NCBI GenBank assembly: GCA_013003395.1
Contig: JABDJC010000023.1
Coordinates: 1-38,359, forward strand
Length of the DNA: 38,359 nucleotides
Reading direction: 5' to 3'
Source of the DNA: Acidimicrobiia bacterium
Lineage (GTDB): Bacteria; Actinomycetota; Acidimicrobiia; Spongiisociales; UBA5794
Part shown: piece by piece, positions 1 through 8,148 of the stretch
Layout: each line of letters begins with the position of its first letter
Position numbering within the stretch: position 1 is the first letter of the stretch
Made by a program: the position numbers and the translations under genes
Notes under the pieces: model-generated
Seen by the model: only the letters and a program-made list of their open reading frames with translations
What the model was told of the DNA's origin: nothing
Databases searched by the model: none

Positions 1-204
1 AAGGTGCCGCTCGATCCGTTTGTGGTGGCTGGAGGCGACGACGGCAAACCAGTTGTCGCCGCTCACCCGAGCTCACCTGCGTCGGAGGCGTTGATCGGCG
101 TCGCCAAAGCATTGACCGACCTCGTACCTCCAGCCGAGGACGAGACGTGTACCGCTCGAATCGCGGTACTTGCCGAACAGTTGGAGCGGCTTCCAGCTCC
201 CTGA
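1..204 (+). CDS. mrp: Mrp/NBP35-family ATPase, C-terminal fragment
   Basis: The reading frame is open from base 1 and stops with TGA at 202-204, so only the last 67 residues are present. The segment VPLDPFVVAGGDDGKPVV followed by a PxSPAS turn and a terminal helix matches the C-terminal end of Mrp/ApbC (NBP35) P-loop ATPases, which bind and transfer iron-sulfur clusters in the cytoplasm. The Walker motifs and CxxC pair would lie upstream, outside the window, so the call rests on the tail alone. The gene meets the M23 peptidase gene tail to tail with one base between them, leaving no room for a separate terminator. Confidence 0.7.
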   Translation, partial: KVPLDPFVVAGGDDGKPVVAAHPSSPASEALIGVAKALTDLVPPAEDETCTARIAVLAEQLERLPAP

Positions 205-205
205 C

Positions 206-1396
206 TCAGCCGCAGAGAGACGCGATGAGGTCGTGCGGGTAAGCAGCTGAACCACCCCCCGGGTGATACTCGAAATGCAGATGAGGCACGGTGTAGCTCG
301 CATTGCCGGTGCTACCTACGGTGCCGACGGCCTGGCCCACGGCTACCGATTGGCCTACGAAGAGTCCGGCGGCATGGGTGTCCATGTGGGCGTAGTACCA
401 CTCGTCGCCGCCATTGCCTCGCAGCCAGATCGTGTTGCCGCCCAGTGCCGAGGTCGTGCCGATCCGCAGGATCACTCCGGCCTCGATGGCCACGAGCGGT
501 GTGCCGCGCACGGCGATCATGTCGATGCCCTGATGCAACCGCCCGCCTGAACGCGGTGCCAGCCAATCGTTGTACCAGGTACTGGCACCGGCGACGGGAC
601 ACACCCGGCTTGCCGAGGGAGCGGGCGGTGGAGCGGCGGTCGTGGTTGTCGTTGCTGCCGCCGCAGCCGCCGCAACGGTCGTCGTCGTGGTGGAGGCCGT
701 TGGTGCAGACGTGGTGGTTGTCGTTGCTGCCGCTGCCGCCGCAGCCGCTTCGGCAGCTCGCTGAGCCGCAGCCTGCTCGGCGGCGATGCGCGCGGCTTCG
801 ATCCGTGCCTTCTCGGCTTCCTGCGCCTCGTACGCGGCGACGACGCCTCGATACTCGGCGTCCGCCGCTTCGAGCCGCGCCATCATCGTGTCGGCGAGTG
901 CGGCCACCTCGGCGACCGCAACCAGCTGCCGGGCGAGCGCATCATCCAACAACGCCTTCTGATCGGCGTACGACGCCTCAGCTGCGGTCAGCCTCGCCAT
1001 CGTCTCATCGTTCTTCTCGTTGACGAGATCCAGATAGCCCGTCGCCACCGGGACATCCGAGAAGGCTCCGACTTCGAAGAGCGTGGCGAATTGTGCGTTG
1101 CGAGCAGTCATGTAGATCTCGCCCGCCACCCTCTTTCCGTCCGCACGGAGACCCACGAGTGCAGCCTCCTGAGCTGACAGCTGCGCCGCCACATCGCGGA
1201 TTCTGGTTTCGAGCTGGTACGACTCATCGAGGGCAGCGTCGTACTCGCCCACGATGGCCGATAATTCCCGAGCGATGGCTCTGCGCTCGGCGTCCGCGTT
1301 CTCGAGGTCACTCGGGGTGATCTCGGCGGCACCCATGGCGACGTTGGGAGCGATCAAGAGCAGGGCGACGATGATGGTCCCGACAAGGCGTTTCAA
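206..1396 (-). CDS. Secreted M23 (LytM-type) metallopeptidase with coiled coil
   Basis: The 396-residue protein has an N-terminal signal segment (about residues 4-23), a long charged coiled coil (about 27-220), a low-complexity Ala/Thr linker (about 215-262) and a C-terminal M23 domain. Zn ligands are visible as HxxxD (H288, D292) and HLH (H372, H374), with the conserved His at 337 (YYAHM), so an active peptidoglycan endopeptidase is expected. The coiled-coil plus LytM layout resembles EnvC/NlpD/RipA-like division hydrolases and their activators. The start is TTG at 1396, overlapping the upstream hydrolase stop as TTGA, with a GAGGGGA ribosome site 8 bases upstream. It is the last gene of the fxsA-Nudix-MBL run. 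The role in cell separation is inference. Confidence 0.85.
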   Translation of the reverse strand: MKRLVGTIIVALLLIAPNVAMGAAEITPSDLENADAERRAIARELSAIVGEYDAALDESYQLETRIRDVAAQLSAQEAALVGLRADGKRVAGEIYMTARNAQFATLFEVGAFSDVPVATGYLDLVNEKNDETMARLTAAEASYADQKALLDDALARQLVAVAEVAALADTMMARLEAADAEYRGVVAAYEAQEAEKARIEAARIAAEQAAAQRAAEAAAAAAAATTTTTSAPTASTTTTTVAAAAAAATTTTTAAPPPAPSASRVCPVAGASTWYNDWLAPRSGGRLHQGIDMIAVRGTPLVAIEAGVILRIGTTSALGGNTIWLRGNGGDEWYYAHMDTHAAGLFVGQSVAVGQAVGTVGSTGNASYTVPHLHFEYHPGGGSAAYPHDLIASLCG

Positions 1397-2196
1397 GCGC
1401 TGGTCCCCTCGATCAATTCGATCGGTTCGCCGTCCGCATTGGCCGGGTCCCAGGTTATCAAGCCGTCTGCTGCAAGCTTGGTAAGCATGGTGCGCATCTG
1501 CATCGCCGCTGCGAAGTGCCGCGATGAATCGACGTCAGAATAGACCTCGGCCACGAGGCCACCGATGTCGCCAACTCCGCGCTCGAGCGCTGCGACAACC
1601 TGCGCTTCACGCATCCTGCGATGGTCGATGTAGGCGCCGATCACTTCGTCCGGTTCCTCGATGACGGGGCCATGGCCTGGGTACAGCCGACTCATCTCGA
1701 GTCGCCGAACCCGATCCAGGGAGTCCATATACGACGCGGCATCCTCGATGATGACCGTGCTGCCTCCCATGATGTGGTCACCGGTGAACAACACCTCTCC
1801 CAGCCGGTAGCAGAGGTGATCGGGAGTGTGTCCTGGAGTGTGAATCGCCTCTATCTGGGACTCGCCCACCGATACGACCTCACCGTCGACCAGGTTGAAG
1901 TCCGGGTCGAACTCCGGCCCTGGACCGAACCCGTAGACCGGCACAGACAACTGCCGCCCGAGTGGATTCGCCGCCGGAGCGTGATCCGGGTGGGTGTGCG
2001 TGACCAACACGGCAACTGGCGAGGCATCACCGATCAGCGAGACGATGTTGGCGAGGTGATCTCGATGGACCGTGTCTGGCGAATTCGGACCGGGGTCGAT
2101 GACGGCGGCCCGACCAGCAGAGATCACGACGTAGGTGTTCGTCCCGGGTCCTGTGAACATCGATGGGTTGTTTGCGGTCGTCGAGAGGACGTCCAT
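1393..2196 (-). CDS. Metallo-beta-lactamase-fold hydrolase (LACTB2-like)
   Basis: The 267-residue protein carries the metal motif THTHPDHA near residue 85, followed by TPGHTPDH, TGDH and a late GHG, which is the MBL-fold dinuclear metal site. A C-terminal winged-helix-like tail (HFAAAMQMRTMLTKLAADGL) is typical of the LACTB2/glyoxalase-II-like group, some of which are endoribonucleases and others thioesterases. The ATG at 2196 is chosen because it overlaps the Nudix stop by one base (TGATG). The frame stays open upstream, but that translation is Arg/Ser-rich and lies inside the Nudix gene. The substrate cannot be told from sequence. Confidence 0.85.
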   Translation of the reverse strand: MDVLSTTANNPSMFTGPGTNTYVVISAGRAAVIDPGPNSPDTVHRDHLANIVSLIGDASPVAVLVTHTHPDHAPAANPLGRQLSVPVYGFGPGPEFDPDFNLVDGEVVSVGESQIEAIHTPGHTPDHLCYRLGEVLFTGDHIMGGSTVIIEDAASYMDSLDRVRRLEMSRLYPGHGPVIEEPDEVIGAYIDHRRMREAQVVAALERGVGDIGGLVAEVYSDVDSSRHFAAAMQMRTMLTKLAADGLITWDPANADGEPIELIEGTSA

Positions 2197-2909
2197 CAGT
2201 GACCGCTCCCTTCGATGGATCGATCGAGCGGAACCCCGGCGTCGCCCGGGAGCAGCACGGTGGTCCCCCCTGCAGGATCGACGCCGATGTTCGGTTCGAT
2301 CCGTGGCACCGATTCCATGGTGCGAAGTTCCTGCAGTACCGACTCGACCCGTTCGTGTTTCGCAAACACCTCCAACTGGGCCCTGGTCGGAATCGGCACT
2401 TCCCACTCTTCTGCGTCGTGGCGGTCGAGTGCTGCTCGAGGAGTGATCCATGTCGCATCGAAGACTTCGGACTCGTCAGCGACTGCAACGCTCCCGGAGA
2501 GAGCCTCCGCAGCGAAGAACCTCGCATCGAAACGAATAGTGAGTTGTGGCGGCGTCACCCAGTTCGAGAAGTAGACCAACGAGTCGGCATCGATCGACAC
2601 GCCGTTTCGGGCGAGGATCTGCCACGGGTCCTCGGCGTCGACGGCTTCGGGCGGGACCTCATCGTTCGTCAACCAGATGCCCACCTCTTCCGCCAGCTCA
2701 CGCACCGCCGCGGCTCGCCACGGCAACAACTCGGGGTCTCCGCCCAGAACGCTCACCGCGTGAGGACCGGAATCACCGGGCTCGAGACCGCCGCCCGGAA
2801 ACACGTACGTGCCTCCCATGAAGCTCGACTTCGAACGGCGACGCACCATGAGTACTTCGAGCTGGTCGGCGTCTCGCAACAGACAGATGGTGGCGGCGGG
2901 CCGGATCAC
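2196..2909 (-). CDS. Nudix hydrolase with insertion in the Nudix box (NUDT19-like)
   Basis: The 237-residue protein opens with RPAATICLLRD and has FPGGGLEPGD followed, after about 20 extra residues, by RAAAVRELAEEVGI. This is a Nudix box in which the usual G-x5-E spacing is stretched, as in NUDT19-type acyl-CoA/CoA diphosphatases. The catalytic REL-AEEVG helix is intact. The start is GTG at 2909, overlapping the fxsA stop as GTGA, and the stop overlaps the MBL start, so the genes are translationally linked. A hydrolase of CoA or nucleoside diphosphate derivatives is likely; the exact substrate is not known. Confidence 0.8.
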   Translation of the reverse strand: MIRPAATICLLRDADQLEVLMVRRRSKSSFMGGTYVFPGGGLEPGDSGPHAVSVLGGDPELLPWRAAAVRELAEEVGIWLTNDEVPPEAVDAEDPWQILARNGVSIDADSLVYFSNWVTPPQLTIRFDARFFAAEALSGSVAVADESEVFDATWITPRAALDRHDAEEWEVPIPTRAQLEVFAKHERVESVLQELRTMESVPRIEPNIGVDPAGGTTVLLPGDAGVPLDRSIEGSGH

Positions 2910-3268
2910 AGAGTGATGACCCGACCGCCGTAGCGATTGACGAGTTGCCGCTTGACCACTTCGCGCACCGCAGGAACGAGCAAGGCGAAACCGATCGCGT
3001 CGGTGAGGAAACCCGGAGTGAGCAGGAGAGCTCCCGAAACGAGAATCATTGCCCCGTGAGCGAGTTCGTCGCCGGGTAGTTGTCCACCCTCGAGGCGTCC
3101 ACGCGCCCTCGCCCAGGTGGCGATACCTTGACGTTTCACCAGCGCCGCCCCGAGCAAAGCCGTCGCAACCACCATGGCGGCCGTCGGCAATATGCCAATG
3201 GCATCGCCAACCGTGACGAAGAGAATCACTTCGACAACGGGGATCACGAGAAAGAGGAGGAACAACAC
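2906..3268 (-). CDS. fxsA: FxsA-family cytoplasmic membrane protein
   Basis: The protein has about 120 residues with two to three hydrophobic segments: LFLLFLVIPVVEVILFVTVG at the N-terminus, ILPTAAMVVATALLGAALV, and AMILVSGALLLTPGFLTDAIGFALLV. The last one carries the LLLTPGFLTD signature of FxsA, a small inner-membrane protein first known as a suppressor of phage T7 exclusion. The start is uncertain. GTG at 3268 is the first plausible start codon before the first membrane segment; TTG at 3265 is an alternative. It is the promoter-proximal gene of a four-gene minus-strand run and diverges from selA across only 37 bases. Confidence 0.75.
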   Translation of the reverse strand: MLFLLFLVIPVVEVILFVTVGDAIGILPTAAMVVATALLGAALVKRQGIATWARARGRLEGGQLPGDELAHGAMILVSGALLLTPGFLTDAIGFALLVPAVREVVKRQLVNRYGGRVITL

Positions 3269-3305
3269 GGAAGCGAAGGATACCTCTCTCTGTAATCTGC
3301 CAGAT

Positions 3306-4640
3306 ATGGAACTTCGCGATCTCCCGTCCGTAACCGACCTCGCAACGGCCATGGGCGACGACGTTCCGGGGCCTCTCCGCATGGAGATCGCTCGTGGCGC
3401 GCTGAGTTCGGCGCGTGACACCTTGCTGGCCGACCGCACCGCCGAGGTCGATCCGGTTCGCGAAGCGCGAGAACGTGCCACCGCGCTTGCGGCGCATCGA
3501 CCTCGAAATCTCATCAATGCGACTGGAGTGCTCCTCCACACGAATCTCGGTCGAGCACCGTTGGCGAGCGAAGCAGCCGACGCGCAGCGCGCCGCGGCCG
3601 TCGGATACGGCAACCTCGAGTTCGACGTCACCACTGGACGTCGAGGCGGGCGAGGCGCATACCTCGGCGAGCTCCTCCGAACGGTCACCGGGGCAGAGGC
3701 CGGCTTTGCCGTGAACAACAATGCGGGTGCGCTGCTGTTGTCCCTCGCCGCTCTTGCCGGCGGTCGACGTGCGGTCGTCTCGCGAGGTGAACTCATCGAA
3801 ATCGGCGGGTCGTTCCGACTTCCGGACCTGATGGCTGCGAGCGGAACGACCCTCGTCGAGGTCGGGACGACGAATCGAACGCGACTCGCCGACTACGCGG
3901 CGACCGTTCACGATGCTGCACTCATCCTGAAGGTGCATCCCTCCAATTACCGCGTCGAGGGGTTCGCCGAGGAGGCCACCTACGCCGAGCTGGCAACGCT
4001 CAGCCACGAAGCGAACGTCCCTTTTGTTGCGGACGTCGGCAGCGGTCTCCTCGACGCCCGCACCCCATGGCTCGAAGGCCCGCCGCCGGCGTGGACTCGG
4101 GGCGAGCCCGCCGTGCGTCAGACCCTGGAGTCCGGCGCGGACGTCGTCTTGTTCTCGGGTGACAAGCTCCTCGGAGGACCCCAGGCCGGCATCGCAGTGG
4201 GGTCGGCTTCCTTGATCGATCAGATGCGCCGCCATCCTCTCGCGCGAGCGCTGCGCGCCGACGGACCCACGGTCGCTGCTTTGGGAGCAACCCTCGAGAT
4301 GTATGCCACAGGTCGCGGCAGCGAGGTGCCGTTCTGGGCGATGGCTTCCCAGAGTTACGAGGTCCTCGAGAAGCGTTCGAGCGTCGTCGTCGAAGCCGTC
4401 GGATCGGTCACGTCGATCATCGCGGACGCCTCGATACCTGGCGCCGGGTCCGTGCCGGGTGAAAAGGTTCCGAGCCCTGTCGTGCGGATCTCCGCAGACG
4501 AAGAGGAGTTGTGGCAGGAGCTCTTGTCGTTGGGCCTGGTGGCCAGGCGCACCAACGGTGCCGTACTCGTCGACCTGCGGACTGTCGATCCGCACGACGA
4601 CGACAAGCTCATCGAGGCCTTGATCTCCGCATGCCGATAG
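3306..4640 (+). CDS. selA: L-seryl-tRNA(Sec) selenium transferase
   Basis: SelA is a PLP enzyme that converts Ser-tRNA(Sec) to Sec-tRNA(Sec) with selenophosphate. The 444-residue product has the family landmarks: [16 protein letters not shown], the [15 protein letters not shown] cofactor segment, [19 protein letters not shown], and the PLP-lysine motif [13 protein letters not shown] with K287. The length is normal for bacterial SelA (E. coli 463). ATG at 3306 gives the expected N-terminus ([17 protein letters not shown]). It overlaps selB by 10 bases. Neither selC nor selD is in this window, so completeness of the selenium system here cannot be judged. Confidence 0.95.
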   Translation: MELRDLPSVTDLATAMGDDVPGPLRMEIARGALSSARDTLLADRTAEVDPVREARERATALAAHRPRNLINATGVLLHTNLGRAPLASEAADAQRAAAVGYGNLEFDVTTGRRGGRGAYLGELLRTVTGAEAGFAVNNNAGALLLSLAALAGGRRAVVSRGELIEIGGSFRLPDLMAASGTTLVEVGTTNRTRLADYAATVHDAALILKVHPSNYRVEGFAEEATYAELATLSHEANVPFVADVGSGLLDARTPWLEGPPPAWTRGEPAVRQTLESGADVVLFSGDKLLGGPQAGIAVGSASLIDQMRRHPLARALRADGPTVAALGATLEMYATGRGSEVPFWAMASQSYEVLEKRSSVVVEAVGSVTSIIADASIPGAGSVPGEKVPSPVVRISADEEELWQELLSLGLVARRTNGAVLVDLRTVDPHDDDKLIEALISACR

Positions 4641-6427
4641 TTGGTACTGCCGGCCATGTCGACCACGGGAAATCGACGCTGATCGCGGCACTCACCGGGC
4701 GCGATCCAGACCGATGGAAAGAAGAGAAAGAGCGCGGCCTCACCATCGACCTCGGATTCGCGTGGATCGAACTCGAGACTGATCTAGACGTTGGCTTCGT
4801 CGACGTTCCTGGCCACGAGCGGTTCGTCAAGAACATGCTCGCCGGTGTCGGCGGTATCGACGTCGCGTTGTTCGTGGTTGCCGCGGACGAAGGTTGGATG
4901 CCCCAAACCGAGGAGCACGCCATGGTGCTCGACTTGCTCGACATACGCCACGGCGTCGTTGCGCTCACGAGGAGCGACCTGGTTGACGACGAGTTCGCCG
5001 AACTCGTCGAGCTGGAGGTTGCCGAGAAGCTCGAGGGAACGTCGCTCGAAGACGCATCGATCGTTCGGGTATCGGCGGTCACCGGCGCGGGCTTGGAAGA
5101 TCTGAGGCGAGCGCTTGGCGAGGCATTGACTCGGGCTGGGCAACCGACAGACTTCGGGCGTCCCCGGCTCTGGGTCGATCGATCGTTCGTCATCAGCGGG
5201 GCCGGCACCGTTGTCACGGGAACACTGGTAGACGGATCGATCGAGATGGCGGACGAACTGGCGTTGTATCCCGGGCAACGTCAAGTGCGCGTCCGCAGCA
5301 TTCAGAGCCACGAGCAAACGGTCACCGAAGCGGTTCCCGGTAGCCGAACGGCCATCAACCTCGTCGGCCTGGAGCGTACGGAGGTCGAGCGGGGATCGAT
5401 GGTCGGTCGGCCAGGTCAATGGCGCGAGAGCGCAGAGCTGCTGGTGGATCTCCGAACGCCACGTTCACTCGGCGAGGCCGTCACCAACAGGGGTGCCTAT
5501 CAATTCCACATCGGGTCGGCTGCGGTACCCGCACGTCTGCGACTCGTCGACGGCGGGAAGATCGAAGCGGGATCTGAGCCGACCGCCGCATTGGTGCGGC
5601 TTGACCGGACCGTTCCGTGTGCGAGCGGAGACCGGTTCATTCTGCGCGAAGTCGGACGACGTTCGGTCGTAGGCGGAGGGGTGGTGCTCGATCCTGCCCC
5701 ACAGACCCGTCAAGCGTTCCGCGAGCAGGCGGCTGTCGCGCTCCGCGAAGCTCGACGAAACAACACCGTTGCTGATGCCCTGCTGGAACTCCGTGGGGCC
5801 GCCAGCGACACCGACCTGGAGCGCGACTCGGGTGGGGGAACTGCTTCGGGCGGCGTGGCTGCCGACGGACATCGCATGTCGCTGTCGATGGCGTCCCAAA
5901 CCGGACAGAAACTACTGACGGTCGTCGAGCGGTTCCATTCCGCCAACCCGCTGCGAGCCGGCATGCCCAAGGCGGAAGTCTTGGCGCTTTCGAACTTGCC
6001 GGCTCGGCTGGCGGAGCTCGTGATCGAAGACGTCGGTCTCGTCGACGACGGAGCGACCGTCAGGTTGGAGAGCTTCGCCGGCGGATGGTCGTCGGCCAAC
6101 GAGGAGGCTCTGGAAGCAGCCAGAGATGCGCTGCTCGCCGACGGCCTGGGCGTGAGAAGGGCAGGACAGCTCGAACTCGATGGCGAGCTGATGCATGCTG
6201 CGCTTCGAGAAGGACGGCTGGTGAAGGTAGCCGATGACCTCGTCTACCTACCGGAGCAGATCGACGAGATTCAACGGCGCACTCGCTTGCTGACTGACGG
6301 CTTCACCGTCGGCGACTTTCGAGACGCGCTCGGCGTCAGCAGGCGTCAGGCCGTTCCACTTTTGGAGTGGCTCGATCGCACCCACGTGACGCGCCGGGTA
6401 GGCGACGGCAGAGAAATCGTCGGCTGA
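4631..6427 (+). CDS. selB: Selenocysteine-specific elongation factor SelB
   Basis: SelB is the GTPase that brings Sec-tRNA(Sec) to the ribosome at UGA codons followed by a SECIS hairpin. The 598-residue protein starts [15 protein letters not shown] (G1, residues 8-15), then [12 protein letters not shown] (switch I), DVPGHERF (G3) and ALTRSD (G4, Arg where Lys is usual). EF-Tu-like beta-barrel domains follow (about 180-400). The C-terminal part from about 400 holds winged-helix modules that bind the SECIS, including [26 protein letters not shown], which is nearly diagnostic of SelB. The start overlaps selA by 10 bases. It converges on whiB with 6 bases between stops. Confidence 0.95.
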   Translation: MPIVGTAGHVDHGKSTLIAALTGRDPDRWKEEKERGLTIDLGFAWIELETDLDVGFVDVPGHERFVKNMLAGVGGIDVALFVVAADEGWMPQTEEHAMVLDLLDIRHGVVALTRSDLVDDEFAELVELEVAEKLEGTSLEDASIVRVSAVTGAGLEDLRRALGEALTRAGQPTDFGRPRLWVDRSFVISGAGTVVTGTLVDGSIEMADELALYPGQRQVRVRSIQSHEQTVTEAVPGSRTAINLVGLERTEVERGSMVGRPGQWRESAELLVDLRTPRSLGEAVTNRGAYQFHIGSAAVPARLRLVDGGKIEAGSEPTAALVRLDRTVPCASGDRFILREVGRRSVVGGGVVLDPAPQTRQAFREQAAVALREARRNNTVADALLELRGAASDTDLERDSGGGTASGGVAADGHRMSLSMASQTGQKLLTVVERFHSANPLRAGMPKAEVLALSNLPARLAELVIEDVGLVDDGATVRLESFAGGWSSANEEALEAARDALLADGLGVRRAGQLELDGELMHAALREGRLVKVADDLVYLPEQIDEIQRRTRLLTDGFTVGDFRDALGVSRRQAVPLLEWLDRTHVTRRVGDGREIVG

Positions 6428-6433
6428 GACGGC

Positions 6434-6694
6434 TCAGACGGCTTGGCGCGCAATCAGTTGGCGCCGTTCGCCTTCGGTCTTGGCGCCCCAGATGCCGTAT
6501 GGCTCTTTGATGGTGAGGGCGTATTCGAGACAATCGGCTTTGACAGGGCAAACCATGCAGATGGCCTTGGCTCGTTCTTCGCGACGTTCCCGCTCGTCCT
6601 TGCGCTCTGCAGCATTGGGAGGAAAGAAGAGATGTGAATGATTTCCACGACACAATGCCACTGGCTGCCAAGTTCTATCGAGCGGTGCGAACAC
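6434..6694 (-). CDS. WhiB-family [4Fe-4S] transcriptional regulator
   Basis: The 86-residue protein has the four cluster-binding cysteines of the Wbl family at C15, C46, C49 and C55 in the C-x30-C-x2-C-x5-C order, followed by GIWGAKTEGERR, the turn that contacts sigma factor (usually GVWGGxTxxER), and a short basic tail. Wbl proteins are actinobacterial and act with the principal sigma factor in redox, division or stress control. The GTG at 6694 is supported by GGAGG 7 bases upstream. The leader contains inverted repeats described separately. Which Wbl subgroup this belongs to cannot be settled by eye. Confidence 0.92.
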   Translation of the reverse strand: MFAPLDRTWQPVALCRGNHSHLFFPPNAAERKDERERREERAKAICMVCPVKADCLEYALTIKEPYGIWGAKTEGERRQLIARQAV

Positions 6695-6704
6695 GCGTAA
6701 TCCT

Positions 6705-6755
6705 CCACTGTTGCGTCGTATACCCCGCTTCCGGGGAGCTGAAAGCTAACAGTGG
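6705..6755 (-). promoter_or_regulatory. whiB leader inverted repeat overlapping the ribosome site
   Basis: Upstream of whiB, arms CCACTGTT and AACAGTGG (8/8 complementary, at 6748-6755 and 6705-6712) flank a second small stem CCCCG/CGGGG (6723-6736). The proximal arm runs into the GGAGG ribosome site of whiB. A possible -10 TATACG lies between the arms. The repeat could be a DNA operator, for example for autoregulation, or an RNA hairpin that hides the ribosome site. Which one applies is not shown by the sequence. Confidence 0.4.
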
Positions 6756-6792
6756 ACGACGGACGGCACCAGGGAAAATTACCCAGATACGT

Positions 6793-6837
6793 CGAGCGTG
6801 CCTAAAACCACGAAATAGGGGGAATCAAGCACGCTCG
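6793..6837. repeat. 45-bp palindromic element, copy 1
   Basis: Nine-base arms CGAGCGTGC and GCACGCTCG enclose a 27-base centre containing TAAAACC near the left arm and CAA just before the right arm. Two further copies lie at 15618-15662 and 15690-15734, with the same length and centre motifs but with a T-A pair replacing the C-G pair in the stem. This copy overlaps the 3' end of the nfeD-like gene and supplies its last three sense codons and stop. Confidence 0.75.
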
Positions 6838-8093
6838 TCTTCGGGTTCGAGGGGGTCGACCTCGAGCACGATCCCTCGCACCTCGATGATCTCGACCATG
6901 TCACCCTGGCGAATGTTGGCGGCACGCGTCGAGTGTGCCCGCCACAGCGCTCCTTCCACCTGCACCGTCCCCTCAGGCGACAACGCGGTATACGCAAGGC
7001 CCTGTCGACCGACGAGGTGGTCGCGTCCGATGGTGCGGGTCGAAAAGCGCGACCTCACGACGGTGGTCATGGCAAACCCGTAGAACGCGGCGATTCCGAG
7101 CACGGTGAGCAAGACCGCCCAGATCTTCGGCGAGAACTGTGGCGCAGCATCGGTCAACGCAAGCCCACCGACGAGGAGCAACAGCGTTCCCAGCAAGCTT
7201 CGCCACGCAATCCGGACCTGTTGGAAGTCCGCTGTATAGAGCAGGAGACCGATCAGGGTGAGACCAACGGCCCACCAACGAATCGGCAGGGTGGCGAGTC
7301 CGTACCCGGCAGGAAACAGTGCCAGCGCCGCAATCCCAGCGGTCAGCCCACCACCAGCTGCGTAGAACTCGAACGCCACTGCCGCGAGCCCGAACAGCAG
7401 GAACAAGAACGTGGCTTCGGGCGTCGACGCCAACCGGAGGAACCGAGTCCACAGTCCCGGACGAACAAAGCGCGTCTCGCCGGCAGGAACGGTGACTGCC
7501 TCGCCATCGTCTCCAACGATGGTTTGAGCCGTGGCAAGAACCACGGTCTCCCCGCGTACCTCGAACGAAACTCCATCCATGTCGATGATGAGCTGGACCA
7601 GCGACGGCTCGACGATGTCGATCACGTCGGGAATCGTGGACGCCACCACTTCGACGCCCTCATACAGATCGACAGGAAGTCCTCCGGGGGCTTCTTCGTC
7701 CGACCGGATGACCATGGGATCCAACAAACCGATCTCCACTCCTGGAGCAGCGATTCGGACCGGTGCCTCGAGGGCAATGACCCCTGCGCCACCCAGTGCA
7801 CGAGCTGGGCGCAGACCGATGTAAGACGCCAACGGAACGGGAGGGTCGGCCAGGAGCGCTCTCAGCTCGGTCGGATCACCGGAAGAGATGCCAGGCGAGT
7901 CGATCTGCAACACCACGAGCTGCGCGCTGGACGACTCGATCGCGTCGACTGCAAAGTCCAGGAGGCGCTGATCCATGGGTCCCTCGAGCTCCACGATGTC
8001 GACAGCCGACGTGTCGCCGGCCGCGGCGAACGCGCTTGCGGCAGGCAGTGTCGCAAGAAGAAGACAGGAGAGAGCAATGAAGCGGCGGATCAC
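6825..8093 (-). CDS. NfeD-like membrane protein with degenerate ClpP-like domain
   Basis: The 422-residue protein has a signal segment (about residues 3-24), a ClpP/crotonase-like domain (about 28-225), four to five membrane segments (about 245-355) and a C-terminal OB-fold NfeD domain (GRQGLAYTALSPEGTVQVEGALW). This is the long NfeD1b plan, whose members are membrane serine proteases working with stomatin partners. The region that normally holds the catalytic serine (GARAASAG-type) reads PARALGGAGVIAL, with glycine in its place, so the protease domain is probably inactive. No stomatin/SPFH gene is adjacent. The start is GTG at 8093 and the ribosome site is weak. The stop lies inside repeat copy 1. 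Confidence 0.85.
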   Translation of the reverse strand: MIRRFIALSCLLLATLPAASAFAAAGDTSAVDIVELEGPMDQRLLDFAVDAIESSSAQLVVLQIDSPGISSGDPTELRALLADPPVPLASYIGLRPARALGGAGVIALEAPVRIAAPGVEIGLLDPMVIRSDEEAPGGLPVDLYEGVEVVASTIPDVIDIVEPSLVQLIIDMDGVSFEVRGETVVLATAQTIVGDDGEAVTVPAGETRFVRPGLWTRFLRLASTPEATFLFLLFGLAAVAFEFYAAGGGLTAGIAALALFPAGYGLATLPIRWWAVGLTLIGLLLYTADFQQVRIAWRSLLGTLLLLVGGLALTDAAPQFSPKIWAVLLTVLGIAAFYGFAMTTVVRSRFSTRTIGRDHLVGRQGLAYTALSPEGTVQVEGALWRAHSTRAANIRQGDMVEIIEVRGIVLEVDPLEPEDERA

Positions 8094-8148
8094 GGGGCCG
8101 CATGTTAGGGGCCGACGCCGAAACAGAATCGGTGTGCGATGTGCGGCT

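Noticed and set aside
600-760. GC-rich repeats GTGGTTGTCGTTGCTGCCGC around 640-750 as a possible regulatory or mobile repeat
   Set aside because: They encode the Ala/Thr linker of the M23 peptidase on the minus strand; low-complexity coding explains them.
445-1023. Long open frame on the plus strand opposite the M23 peptidase gene
   Set aside because: Its Arg/Pro/Ser-rich translation has no recognisable motif, and the opposite strand has a full M23 protein with catalytic residues.
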